NCBI GenBank assembly: GCA_002315375.1
Contig: DCHR01000013.1
Span: 53,187-117,186, forward strand
Direction of reading: 5' to 3'
Origin: Treponema sp. UBA1747
GTDB lineage: Bacteria > Spirochaetota > Spirochaetia > Treponematales > Treponemataceae
DNA: 64,000 nucleotides
The position numbers and the translations under genes are program-made. Below are positions 24,513 through 32,733 of the stretch, in pieces. The stretch's first letter is position 1. Each line of letters starts with the position of its first letter. The notes under the pieces are model-generated. The model searched no databases and was not told where the DNA came from. It saw nothing but the letters and a program-made list of their open reading frames with translations.

Positions 24513-25832
24513 ATGGCACGAAAAAAGAAGATAGAAGAAACAAAAGAAACTGAAGTTGTTGAACAGATAAAGGCAGAAGAAACTGCAGTTGCAGCTGAAA
24601 AAGAAACAGTTCCTGAAAAAGCCCCTGAAGCGGAAGAATCAGAGAACGAAATTCCGGAAGAAAAGTCCGAAGAAAAAACTGAAGAAGTTGTCGACGCAGT
24701 TGCTGAAGAAAAAACTGAAGATGCTTCTGAAGCAGTTGCTGAAGAAGCATCCTCTTCTGTAAAAGAAGTGAAAGAAAAGAAAAAGTTTTCGATTCATTGC
24801 ATCAGTTTCAGGGAAATGTATAACCGCATAAAAGATAACCTGGGACTTATGCTTGGTACACTTTTTGTTTCTTTTGTTGTAGTTGCTCTTCTTGCTGTTG
24901 TCGTTTTCTTTGCTGCAGCAAAAGGACCTGAAAAAGTTATGGTTCCTGATGTAATGGGGAAAAAACTGGAAACAGGTCTTCTTGAAATGCAGGTAAAGGA
25001 ACTGTATCCGAAAATCAGTCTCCGTTATTCAGATACTCCTGGTGACGAAGGGACAATTCTTGATCAGACACCAAAGGCCGGTGCCATTGTTAAAGGTTAC
25101 AGCCGTGTTTCACTGGTCGTAAGCCGTGGTGTTATTGCCGATGAAGTTGGTAATTATGTTGGAATTAAACTGGATGAAATGAGAATGAACCTTCAGACTT
25201 TGTTTGCAGGTTCAACACGTCCTCTTATTCTTGTTGGTGACATTGAATACAAACCAGATTTAAGCGAAGCCGGAACAATTCTTGAACAGGATCCTCCTGA
25301 AGGAACTTCAATTACTGATCCTGTAAAAGTAAATCTTGTAGTAAGCCGTGGTCCGCAGTATGAAAATACAAAACCACCTTACCTGACCGGAAAGAGTATA
25401 AACGATGTTCTTCAGACTATTACCCGCAGCAAAATCATTTTCGATTTTACTGCTCACGTTGTGGCTGAAGGAGAAATTGCCGGAACTGTTGTAACACAGA
25501 AACTTTTCATTAAAGAAAACGATGAAGAAACTGAAACAACTGTAATGCCGGAATTCGTTCCAAATTATGCACACATTCAGCTGGATATTGCTTTGCCTGA
25601 AGAAAATACTGATGGAAATGTAATGGGTATTTTCGAAGCTAAACTTGATGTTTATCCTTATGCAATTCCAATGCGACTTGATGCAGTGCCTGAAGAAGGC
25701 GACGCATATACAATTATCAGTTTCAACCATACAGGTGGAAATCTGACACTTCCTTACAATGTTCCGGCAGGAACAACACTTGTTCTTTATACCGGTGATA
25801 ATAAAGTTGCCGGAAGGGTACTGGTAAACTAA
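24513..25832 (+). CDS. Membrane-anchored PASTA-domain protein with acidic N-terminus
   Basis: The 439-residue protein has a Glu/Lys-rich cytoplasmic N-terminus (about 1-95), one membrane segment at about 110-135, then three PASTA repeats: about 147-212 (MVPDVMGKKLETGL...), about 213-287 and a more diverged one at about 290-335. The remaining C-terminal part is beta-rich. PASTA domains usually bind muropeptides or beta-lactams and occur on Ser/Thr kinases and penicillin-binding proteins. Here there is no kinase or transpeptidase domain, so it is a stand-alone cell-wall binder. GAGGA precedes the ATG. The next gene starts immediately after its stop. Confidence 0.87.
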   Translation: MARKKKIEETKETEVVEQIKAEETAVAAEKETVPEKAPEAEESENEIPEEKSEEKTEEVVDAVAEEKTEDASEAVAEEASSSVKEVKEKKKFSIHCISFREMYNRIKDNLGLMLGTLFVSFVVVALLAVVVFFAAAKGPEKVMVPDVMGKKLETGLLEMQVKELYPKISLRYSDTPGDEGTILDQTPKAGAIVKGYSRVSLVVSRGVIADEVGNYVGIKLDEMRMNLQTLFAGSTRPLILVGDIEYKPDLSEAGTILEQDPPEGTSITDPVKVNLVVSRGPQYENTKPPYLTGKSINDVLQTITRSKIIFDFTAHVVAEGEIAGTVVTQKLFIKENDEETETTVMPEFVPNYAHIQLDIALPEENTDGNVMGIFEAKLDVYPYAIPMRLDAVPEEGDAYTIISFNHTGGNLTLPYNVPAGTTLVLYTGDNKVAGRVLVN

Positions 25833-27341
25833 ATGAATCGACCGTTAATTTGTATGACTCTGACCGGGAAAACTCTGGCAGAGGATGCTGAGCTGGCAAA
25901 AAAATACGCAAAGAAAATCGATATTGTTGAGCTTCGTGTAGACTGTCTGGATGAAGACGAACAGCTTTATGTCCGTCGTTTTCCGGCAATGGTTCCGCAG
26001 CCGGTTATTCTTACAATCCGTCGTGATGTTGACGGCGGAAAATTTATCGGAAGTGAATTCTCCCGTACAACACTTTTTGGAAATGCACTGGCTTTTGCCA
26101 AGCAGGATAAGTCAAAGAACTTCGCCTATGTAGATTTTGAAGAAGATTTTCATATTTCCGGAATCCAGGATGCAGCAATGGCTTTCAATGTTCGCATCAT
26201 CAGGAGTTTTCATAATATGACCGGTCCTGTTTCGAATTTACGGGAAAGGGCTTTATCCATGATGAAAACCGGTTACGAAATTCCAAAGATTGCTTTTATG
26301 CCTGATTCTTTGAGTGATGTAACCAATATGTTTGCTGAAGGTCAGCAGATGGAACAGGATCACATTTTTGTTGCAATGGGTAATCTTGGGCTTCCTTCAA
26401 GAATCCTTTCAGCAAAAGCAAATTCTTATCTCACTTTCGTTTCGCCGGAAGAAACAATCAGTAATGTTGGCGGAATAGGACATATTACTCCGAATATTAT
26501 TAATGATTTATACCGGTTCCGTTCAATTGATGAACAGACTGATATTTTTGGAATCATCGGATGGCCTCTGCTAAAAACCAACAGTCCTGAAATTCACAAT
26601 CAGGGATATATCGGTCACGGAATGAATGCAGTATATGTTCCAATCCGTGCACCTCAGGTTCCTGATGCCCTTAATTTCTGTAACCAGGTTGGAGTTAAAG
26701 GTCTTTCTGTTACTGTTCCTCATAAAGAAGACATAATGTATTACCTTTCGGATATTTCTCCGGAAGCAAAAACAATCGGGGCAGTAAATACAATCGTCAG
26801 AAAAGGTAATTCCTGGGCAGGATATAATACTGACGCTTACGGATTCCAGAGATCTTTAGAAGAATTTCTGGAAACGACAAAACTTAAGAAGCAGAAGGTT
26901 GCAATTATTGGTGCAGGGGGAGCAGCCCGTGCAATTGCTTATGTAATCAAACAGATGGGCGGAAAAGCCTGTGTTTTCAACCGTACACTAGCAAGTGCAA
27001 AAGAACTGGCTGAAAAGTATGGTTTTGATTATTCTGACCTTTCGCCAAAATGCCTTGATAAGCTTAATACTTATTCAGGACTGATTATTCAGACTACTTC
27101 AGTCGGTATGAATTCGGATGGAAATTCTACTCCGGAAACAGATCCGATTTATTTCTACAACTTCAAGGGAACAGAAATCGTATACGATATCGTTTATACA
27201 CCTGCTGTTACTCCTGTTATGAAACGTGCAGCTCAGGCCGGATGCAGAACCTGCAACGGTTTGAAAATGCTTCAGTATCAGGGATATAAGCAGTTCAAAT
27301 ATTTCACAGGAGAAGACTACGAAAATGTTAAGTCAGAATGA
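25833..27341 (+). CDS. aroDE: Bifunctional 3-dehydroquinate dehydratase (type I) / shikimate dehydrogenase
   Basis: The 502-residue fusion carries AroD at about 1-225 and AroE at about 235-500. AroD features: ICMTLTGKT, VELRVDCL, the His of RSFHNMTG and the Schiff-base Lys of PKIAFMPDS. AroE features: GWPLLKTNSPEIHN, the Lys of SVTVPHKED, GAVNTIVRKG, the Asp of YNTDAYGF and the NADP loop IGAGGAARAIA. It catalyses two successive steps of the shikimate pathway. Such AroD-AroE fusions are known in plants and some bacteria. Its 3' end overlaps rpiA by 17 bases. Confidence 0.96.
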   Translation: MNRPLICMTLTGKTLAEDAELAKKYAKKIDIVELRVDCLDEDEQLYVRRFPAMVPQPVILTIRRDVDGGKFIGSEFSRTTLFGNALAFAKQDKSKNFAYVDFEEDFHISGIQDAAMAFNVRIIRSFHNMTGPVSNLRERALSMMKTGYEIPKIAFMPDSLSDVTNMFAEGQQMEQDHIFVAMGNLGLPSRILSAKANSYLTFVSPEETISNVGGIGHITPNIINDLYRFRSIDEQTDIFGIIGWPLLKTNSPEIHNQGYIGHGMNAVYVPIRAPQVPDALNFCNQVGVKGLSVTVPHKEDIMYYLSDISPEAKTIGAVNTIVRKGNSWAGYNTDAYGFQRSLEEFLETTKLKKQKVAIIGAGGAARAIAYVIKQMGGKACVFNRTLASAKELAEKYGFDYSDLSPKCLDKLNTYSGLIIQTTSVGMNSDGNSTPETDPIYFYNFKGTEIVYDIVYTPAVTPVMKRAAQAGCRTCNGLKMLQYQGYKQFKYFTGEDYENVKSE

Positions 27342-28053
27342 ACAGAAAGTGCTGGCAGCTCAGACTGCCGTTGATACACTTGTAGAAAAAGGAATTCTTA
27401 AAAGCGGAATGAAGGTTGGTCTTGGAACAGGTTCTACTGCAATGCCTGCTGTTGACCGTGTGGCTTATCATATTCAGAACGGCAACCTTAAAGACATAAA
27501 GGCTGTTGTTACAAGTTTCCAGACAGAAAACCGTTGCCAGGACCTGGATATTCCTGTTTATTCAATGAATGACAGAAGAATCGGCGGCATTCTTGATGTG
27601 GCAATTGACGGTGCTGATGAAATTGATCCTGACTGTAATCTGATCAAAGGCGGCGGAGCTGCTCATGTCCGTGAAAAGATTGTTGAATATAATTCAAAGG
27701 TTCTGGTAATTGTTGCTGATCAGTCAAAAGTTGTTCCTCATATTGGAACTGGTTTCAAAGTTCCTGTTGAAATTATTCCGGATGCCCGTCAGGCTGTTAC
27801 AAATCAGCTGGAAGCCCTGGGTGCAAAATGTTACCTCCGTGAAGGAGTTCGTAAAGCAGGTCCTGTTGTAACAGATAACGGCAACCAGATTCTGGACTGC
27901 CAGTGGGAAAAACCTATCGAAGATCTGGCTGCAATGGAAGTTAAAATCAATCAGATTGTTGGCGTTGTAGAAAACGGACTTTTTGCCGGAAAAAATCCTG
28001 TTGCATTTATTGCAAAGGAAGACGGCAGCGTAGAAGTTCGTAACCTCAAATAA
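27325..28053 (+). CDS. rpiA: Ribose-5-phosphate isomerase A
   Basis: This 242-residue enzyme interconverts ribose-5-phosphate and ribulose-5-phosphate. Motifs: GLGTGSTA (phosphate binding), IDGADEID, KGGGAAHVREKI with the catalytic acidic residue, and IIPDAR. It overlaps aroDE by 17 bases in another frame, so translational coupling is likely. It supplies pentose phosphates for the nucleotide and aromatic pathways nearby. A strong terminator follows. Confidence 0.96.
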   Translation: MLSQNEQKVLAAQTAVDTLVEKGILKSGMKVGLGTGSTAMPAVDRVAYHIQNGNLKDIKAVVTSFQTENRCQDLDIPVYSMNDRRIGGILDVAIDGADEIDPDCNLIKGGGAAHVREKIVEYNSKVLVIVADQSKVVPHIGTGFKVPVEIIPDARQAVTNQLEALGAKCYLREGVRKAGPVVTDNGNQILDCQWEKPIEDLAAMEVKINQIVGVVENGLFAGKNPVAFIAKEDGSVEVRNLK

Positions 28054-28059
28054 ACCTGA

Positions 28060-28086
28060 GGCCTGCCGGATGGCAGGCCGTTTTTT
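28060..28086 (+). terminator. Rho-independent terminator after rpiA
   Basis: GGCCTGCC (28060-28067) and GGCAGGCC (28072-28079) form a perfect 8-base-pair stem with a GGAT loop and a T run to 28086. The T run directly abuts the ATG of the next gene. Confidence 0.93.
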
Positions 28087-29580
28087 ATGTTCTCTCCATT
28101 TCCGACTGAAATCGCTTATCATTATTGTCTCACCCTGAAAAAACTTCTTGATGAAGGAAGACTGAAACTGGAACAGGTTACCCGTCTTTCTGCGGAGCGT
28201 GCCGGGCAGGGAGTAATGATTGGTACTCTGGTTTGCAGCGATGAAGAGGGTAACAGAGTGGTTTTATGTGCCAATTCCGGGATAAGTAAAAAGATTGCAA
28301 TGAAATCTGAGTGGGTCCAGAACGGAGTCCGGTTTATTGTAGTTCCGCCTGTTGTTTCTGCAAGTAAGATTGATGAAGCCCTGATGAAAAATGATGCAGA
28401 GATTCATGAATTAACAAGACAAATTGATAATGCAAAAGTGCAAATAAACGATAAGGTCGGGGAAAAACTTTCAGGAGATGAAGAGAAAGACTCGGAAATA
28501 GATTTAAATGATCTGAAAAAAAGGCGCAAGTTTCTGTGTAAGGAATCTCTGGATTCTGTGCATAAACTTTATTTATTTAATACCATTCAAAATTGTAAAT
28601 CCTCGATTATCAATTGCTCATTGCCAACAGGTACTGGCGACTGCTGCGAACCAAAGCTTTTTCATTACGCTTTCGGACACGGACTAAAACCTGTAAGCCT
28701 TGCCCAGATTTTTTATGAGGGGTCCGGGGCGGAGTCCCGGCGAGAGGGGTGTGGTGAAGACCGGACGCTGAGAGAAACGAAGAGTTCCGGGCTGAACCCA
28801 GGGGAGAGACTTCTCCCCTCAAAAAATGAAATTGTTTTCCCTTGTGATGAACGCTGCGGAATTCTGCTTCCTAAAATGCTCGGACTTGAAGTTCTTTACT
28901 GCGACAAATATATCGTTGTTGTGAATAAACCTTCAGGATTGCTTTCTGTTCCCGGACGTGGCGAAGAAAAACAGGACTGCGTCGTAAACCGCGTAAAAAC
29001 TCTTTACTCAGAGTTGTGCGAAATCGAACAGCCTTCGGTTCACCGCCTGGATATGGAAACTTCAGGGCTTCTGGTTCTGGCCTTTACAGAAGAAGCTCAC
29101 AAGAATCTTTCACTTCAATTTGAGACAGGTTCGGTTCATAAAGAATATTGTGCTCTTCTGGAAGGTGTCCTTGAAAAACAGGCCCCGGGTGAAAGTGCTC
29201 CCAGAAAGGGTGAAAAGAAAGGCGTGATGAAATTGAAGTTCCGTCTGGATCCGGAAAACAGACCGCATCAGGTTTATGATGAAGTTTACGGAAAAGAAGG
29301 AATTACCGGATGGCAGAATGAAGGACTGGTTCTTTATGAATATCCTGACGGAAAAAAAATCAAATCAACCAAAATCCGGTTTTTCCCTGAAACAGGGCGG
29401 ACACATCAGCTTCGCCTTGCAAGCTCCGATATTCATGGATTCGGACTTCCTATTATTGGTGATTCTCTTTACGGAAACTATACGGAAGGGCAGCGCCTTA
29501 TGCTTCATGCAGAGAAAATTACATTCCGTCATCCAATAAATGACCGGGAACTTACTTTTTTGAAGCCATCTGATTTCTAG
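28087..29580 (+). CDS. RluA-family pseudouridine synthase with N-terminal domain and a GC-rich insert
   Basis: The 497-residue protein has an N-terminal domain of the RluA-like type (LPTGTGDCCEPKLFHYAFGHGLKPVSLAQIFY at about 178-210, then CDERCGILLPKML). A catalytic domain from about 265 follows, with VVVNKPSGLLSVPG, the catalytic Asp in VHRLDMETSGLLVL, and RTHQLRLASS. It isomerises uridine in rRNA and/or tRNA. Residues about 211-245 are encoded by a GC-rich repeat-like element and look foreign to the fold. The ATG lies right after the rpiA terminator T run and has no ribosome-binding site. Its 3' end overlaps the convergent oxidoreductase gene by 29 bases. Confidence 0.88.
   Translation: MFSPFPTEIAYHYCLTLKKLLDEGRLKLEQVTRLSAERAGQGVMIGTLVCSDEEGNRVVLCANSGISKKIAMKSEWVQNGVRFIVVPPVVSASKIDEALMKNDAEIHELTRQIDNAKVQINDKVGEKLSGDEEKDSEIDLNDLKKRRKFLCKESLDSVHKLYLFNTIQNCKSSIINCSLPTGTGDCCEPKLFHYAFGHGLKPVSLAQIFYEGSGAESRREGCGEDRTLRETKSSGLNPGERLLPSKNEIVFPCDERCGILLPKMLGLEVLYCDKYIVVVNKPSGLLSVPGRGEEKQDCVVNRVKTLYSELCEIEQPSVHRLDMETSGLLVLAFTEEAHKNLSLQFETGSVHKEYCALLEGVLEKQAPGESAPRKGEKKGVMKLKFRLDPENRPHQVYDEVYGKEGITGWQNEGLVLYEYPDGKKIKSTKIRFFPETGRTHQLRLASSDIHGFGLPIIGDSLYGNYTEGQRLMLHAEKITFRHPINDRELTFLKPSDF
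28717..28820 (+). repeat. GC-rich hairpin element inserted in the pseudouridine synthase gene
   Basis: The stretch begins GAGGGG and ends CCCCTC (inverted ends). Inside it has a perfect GGGGAGA-GACT-TCTCCCC hairpin at its right end. Its composition contrasts sharply with the gene on both sides, and it shares the GGGGAAGTCTCCCC-type core with the block at 43597-43695. It is read through in frame as about 35 residues rich in Gly, Arg and Glu. Confidence 0.7.
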
Positions 29581-30916
29581 TTTTTTCCAGAAGTTTTTCA
29601 TAAGGCATAAGCATGCCCTGATTCATCATTTTTGCGCCGCCTTTTGATTTGGCCGAAGCTCTCATTAAAAATCCTACAAGATTCATGGTAAGGAGTCTCT
29701 TTTTCTGTTTAGTCGGAAGAGTTTTGTAGATTCCTCTTGCTTTATAAAAACGATGATCTTCTTTCATTAACCCGCGCATGATATAAATCAGGTCGCGGAA
29801 AATTCTCATGCCGCCTTCACCCCAGAAAGTTTTGGGGAAGAGAAGCTTGTTTTCAATGGCATAAGAAAGGGTCTGCGAAAGAGAAGAAATCTCTTCTGCA
29901 TTTGTTGCGACACCTGAAAGAAAATTTCCTCCGACTTCACTTCGTGCATCAATGATTATTCTTAAGTTTGGTTCTGCTTTCAGGTCTCCATTTACAATGT
30001 AGCCGAATGGAAGTCCCGAAGTTACTGTGCGGTGACCGTTGCAGAACTGGCGGTCATCATAAGTTTTGAAAAGGGAACCCATTGAGTGGTCTTTGATTGT
30101 AAATGCATAAATTATGGAATCGCAGGTCTGGATTTCATTTCGGAGGAATTTATCAAATCCGTCTTTCCAGAAACAGTCACCATTAACGGCACAGTGGAAA
30201 CAACCAGTACAGCCGCCCTGGAATTTGTATTCAAAAAGATTTACAAGCTTAACCTGATGTGGAGTAATGGCTTTGAAATCTTCAATCATGTTTTTTAGGT
30301 TTTCGTCATCGGGCCGTAAATCACAAACGATGCAGACTGTTTTATCTGATGTTTTTTCTGTTTCTGTAAAGCATCTTGTGTATTCAGGGACAATGGAAGG
30401 ATTTGTTGTATGCTGTAAAGAAAAGAAGGGTTCTGTTATGTTGTTTTCAAAACGGAATTGAACAAGCTTCATAAACTTGACTGCATCTTCCTGTCCTTTT
30501 TCTGTAAGCAGGTCATCCATGTCTGCAGAAAGAGAGCCCAGGTTTCTGATATTCATGTCGGCACAGTTGTCGGCAATGAAGGTATGGGCTGTAACATCAA
30601 AAAAATGTTTGGAGGTTGAAATCTGGCAGAAGGCTTTTTTAGAAAAATCTTCTTTGCTTTCCTTCATCAGTTCTATGAAACGGTGAAGCTGGCTTGGTGC
30701 AATAAAAGTGTATACAGGGTAAGAAAATAAAATTACATCACAATTTCTGATTGCTTCCAGGGCCGGAGAAAAATCTTTCTCCAGCATACGGATGTGGTTT
30801 CCTGCGTGAAGTATCTGGAAGTTTATTTCCGGAAAAACAACCTGTAAAAATCTGGTTGTCTGGAGTGTGATGCTTGTTTCACTTTTAGGGCTTCCGTTAA
30901 TTACACAAATATTCAT
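29552..30916 (-). CDS. Tandem flavodoxin-fold NAD(P)H-dependent FMN reductase-like protein
   Basis: The 454-residue protein has two flavodoxin/FMN-reductase-like domains. The first (about 1-190) opens MNICVINGSPKSETSITLQ with the phosphate loop GSPK and a later LFSYPVYTFIAPSQ. The second (about 200-380) has VCIVCDLRPDDENL, GGCTGCFHCAVNGDCFWKD and IYAFTIKDHSMGSLFK, and its phosphate loop is poorly kept. The Cys-rich CTGCFHC...C motif is typical of iron-sulfur flavoprotein-like members. AAGGA lies seven bases from the ATG, and sir2 is 9 bases upstream. It probably reduces a flavin, quinone or metal substrate; the true role is unknown. Confidence 0.75.
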   Translation of the reverse strand: MNICVINGSPKSETSITLQTTRFLQVVFPEINFQILHAGNHIRMLEKDFSPALEAIRNCDVILFSYPVYTFIAPSQLHRFIELMKESKEDFSKKAFCQISTSKHFFDVTAHTFIADNCADMNIRNLGSLSADMDDLLTEKGQEDAVKFMKLVQFRFENNITEPFFSLQHTTNPSIVPEYTRCFTETEKTSDKTVCIVCDLRPDDENLKNMIEDFKAITPHQVKLVNLFEYKFQGGCTGCFHCAVNGDCFWKDGFDKFLRNEIQTCDSIIYAFTIKDHSMGSLFKTYDDRQFCNGHRTVTSGLPFGYIVNGDLKAEPNLRIIIDARSEVGGNFLSGVATNAEEISSLSQTLSYAIENKLLFPKTFWGEGGMRIFRDLIYIMRGLMKEDHRFYKARGIYKTLPTKQKKRLLTMNLVGFLMRASAKSKGGAKMMNQGMLMPYEKLLEKTRNQMASKK

Positions 30917-30925
30917 TGTTTGTCC

Positions 30926-31657
30926 TTATAGTTTCAATTTACTCAGTGTTTCTCCGATTGAGTCATGAATGACCAGATTTGCATACTGGTCGGCCTGGGT
31001 TTCTCCTTTGTTGATAAGAACCAGATACTGTCCTTTGAAATATCGAATTAGGCCTGCAGCAGGATAAACAGTAAGGGAGGTTCCTCCGATTATCAGCATG
31101 TCCGCTTTTGAGATTGCATTTACCGCACCGTTTATGCAGTCATCGTCCAGACCTTCTTCATATAAAACAACATCAGGTTTTACATAGTTACCACATTCAT
31201 CGCAGACAGGGTAATCGTTATCCTTGCTGTTCATATAATCAACATTAAAGGATTTATGACATCCCATACAATAGTTTCTGAGAGTGCTTCCGTGAAGTTC
31301 ATAAACCCGTCTGCTTCCTGCCATCTGGTGGAGACCGTCAATATTCTGGGTGACAATGGCAGAAAGCTTTCCTGCGTCTTCCATGCGGGCAAGGGCAATG
31401 TGTGCTTTGTTTGGTTTGATTCCGTCGATAAGTATTTTTTCACGATAAAAGCGGAAGAATTCTTTTTTGTTTCTGTCAAAGAAAGTCCGGCTCAAAATTG
31501 TTTCAGGCGGATAATCCCATTTCTGGTTATACAAACCGTCTACGCTTCTGAAATCGGGTATGCCGCTTTCGGTTGAAACTCCGGCACCACCAAAGAAAAC
31601 AATGTTGTTTGATTTGTCATAAAAATCCTGAAGCATTTCGATTTTTTCGTCTTCCAT
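30926..31657 (-). CDS. NAD-dependent protein deacylase, SIR2 family
   Basis: The 243-residue enzyme shows the sirtuin motifs in order: FFGGAGVSTESGIPDFRS (NAD binding), TQNIDGLHQMAG, the catalytic His in YELHGS, a zinc site CMGC...CDEC, and IIGGTSLTVYPAAG. It removes acetyl or other acyl groups from lysines. A strong GGAGGAATAAT precedes the ATG. It lies between hslO and the oxidoreductase on the same strand, with spacings of 45 and 9 bases, so the three are probably one operon with a redox/stress theme. Confidence 0.94.
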   Translation of the reverse strand: MEDEKIEMLQDFYDKSNNIVFFGGAGVSTESGIPDFRSVDGLYNQKWDYPPETILSRTFFDRNKKEFFRFYREKILIDGIKPNKAHIALARMEDAGKLSAIVTQNIDGLHQMAGSRRVYELHGSTLRNYCMGCHKSFNVDYMNSKDNDYPVCDECGNYVKPDVVLYEEGLDDDCINGAVNAISKADMLIIGGTSLTVYPAAGLIRYFKGQYLVLINKGETQADQYANLVIHDSIGETLSKLKL

Positions 31658-31702
31658 ATTATTCCTCCGGTAGTGTTTTGTTTTTTGAATTTTTAGTTTC
31701 TT

Positions 31703-32689
31703 CTATTCAGTAAGCATTTCTTTTGTAATATAGTAAACACTTCCACAGTTCTGACAGATTACTTCCAGCGGGAATTTTTCGTTTGCAAGAATATCTTCCA
31801 GTTCTGCCTTTCCCAAATTTTTGATTCTTAAGGCAAAGTTCCGGGCAGAACAAGGACAGTCAAAAATTACATCTCTGTCCAGAACTGCTGTTGGCTTGAA
31901 TTCGCGGAAGAGTCCGTAAACTATGTCTTCACGGTTTCCAAGTTCGCTGAACCACTGTCCAGGATTTGGAAGTGCGTTCAAAGCCATTTCAACTCTGTAA
32001 ATCAGTTCTTCGCGGATTTCTTCAGCATCTTCTTTTCCGCTGAAAGCGGTCTGGGCACTTACTTTGCTGTAACCGCCGGCCTGTGGCATAACCTGAACGT
32101 ACATTCCTCCGGCGCCTGTAACGCGTCCCAGCTTGTCAAACTGGATACCTGTTTTGAAAGCACTGTGAATCTGGTCGCTCTGATCAAAGAAATATGCCAG
32201 ATCCATGGCTATGTTTTTGAACTGAATTTCAACAGAACTGGTTGCCGGTTCTTTCATTCCTTCAATCAGTTTTGACATGGTCATGGTTCCGCCGTTACCG
32301 AAGAAGGGTGCCAGGTCCCAGCTTTCCAGTGGTTTTTCAAGAGGAATATGATCCTGCATCAGGTGTCCGCGAACGTAGCCAAGAGAATCTGCTTCCACAA
32401 CAAAACCTTTACAGATACCGTCTGTCTGGTATGTGAAAGTCCAGTGTTCTTTCTGATTTGATTTCATCAGTGGAATAAAGAGGGCAGCACAGAGAAGTGC
32501 CTGACCCAGAATATAAGTTTCAAGGATTCCCAGATTCTGATTTGCGCGCATCTGGTTTACCATTTCTGTTCCGTTATAGAAAGCTCCGCGGAACTGACCT
32601 TCTGCCATAACAAAAATAGTCATTCCGTCTTTTTCGAGCTTGCTTAAATGTTCAATTAATTCATTGTCTTTGATTTCTGCTTTGTTCAT
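31703..32689 (-). CDS. hslO: Redox-regulated chaperone Hsp33
   Basis: The 328-residue protein has the Hsp33 N-terminal fold (FVMAEGQFRGAFYNGTEMVNQM, then GGYSKVSAQTAFSGKEDAEEI) and a C-terminal zinc switch with CPC in FDCPCSARNF and CQNC in VICQNCGSVYYI. Oxidation releases zinc and activates holdase activity. It is a cytoplasmic stress protein. It is somewhat longer than the usual 290 residues. The spacer to era (divergent) is only 44 bases, so both promoters must overlap. Confidence 0.93.
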   Translation of the reverse strand: MNKAEIKDNELIEHLSKLEKDGMTIFVMAEGQFRGAFYNGTEMVNQMRANQNLGILETYILGQALLCAALFIPLMKSNQKEHWTFTYQTDGICKGFVVEADSLGYVRGHLMQDHIPLEKPLESWDLAPFFGNGGTMTMSKLIEGMKEPATSSVEIQFKNIAMDLAYFFDQSDQIHSAFKTGIQFDKLGRVTGAGGMYVQVMPQAGGYSKVSAQTAFSGKEDAEEIREELIYRVEMALNALPNPGQWFSELGNREDIVYGLFREFKPTAVLDRDVIFDCPCSARNFALRIKNLGKAELEDILANEKFPLEVICQNCGSVYYITKEMLTE

Positions 32690-32733
32690 GTGTAGAAGTT
32701 TATTCTTTATAGAAGAAATTGTATACTATTTTC

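Noticed and set aside
28610..28822. Minus-strand open frame over the GC-rich insert
   Set aside because: It follows from the composition of the insert and has no family features.
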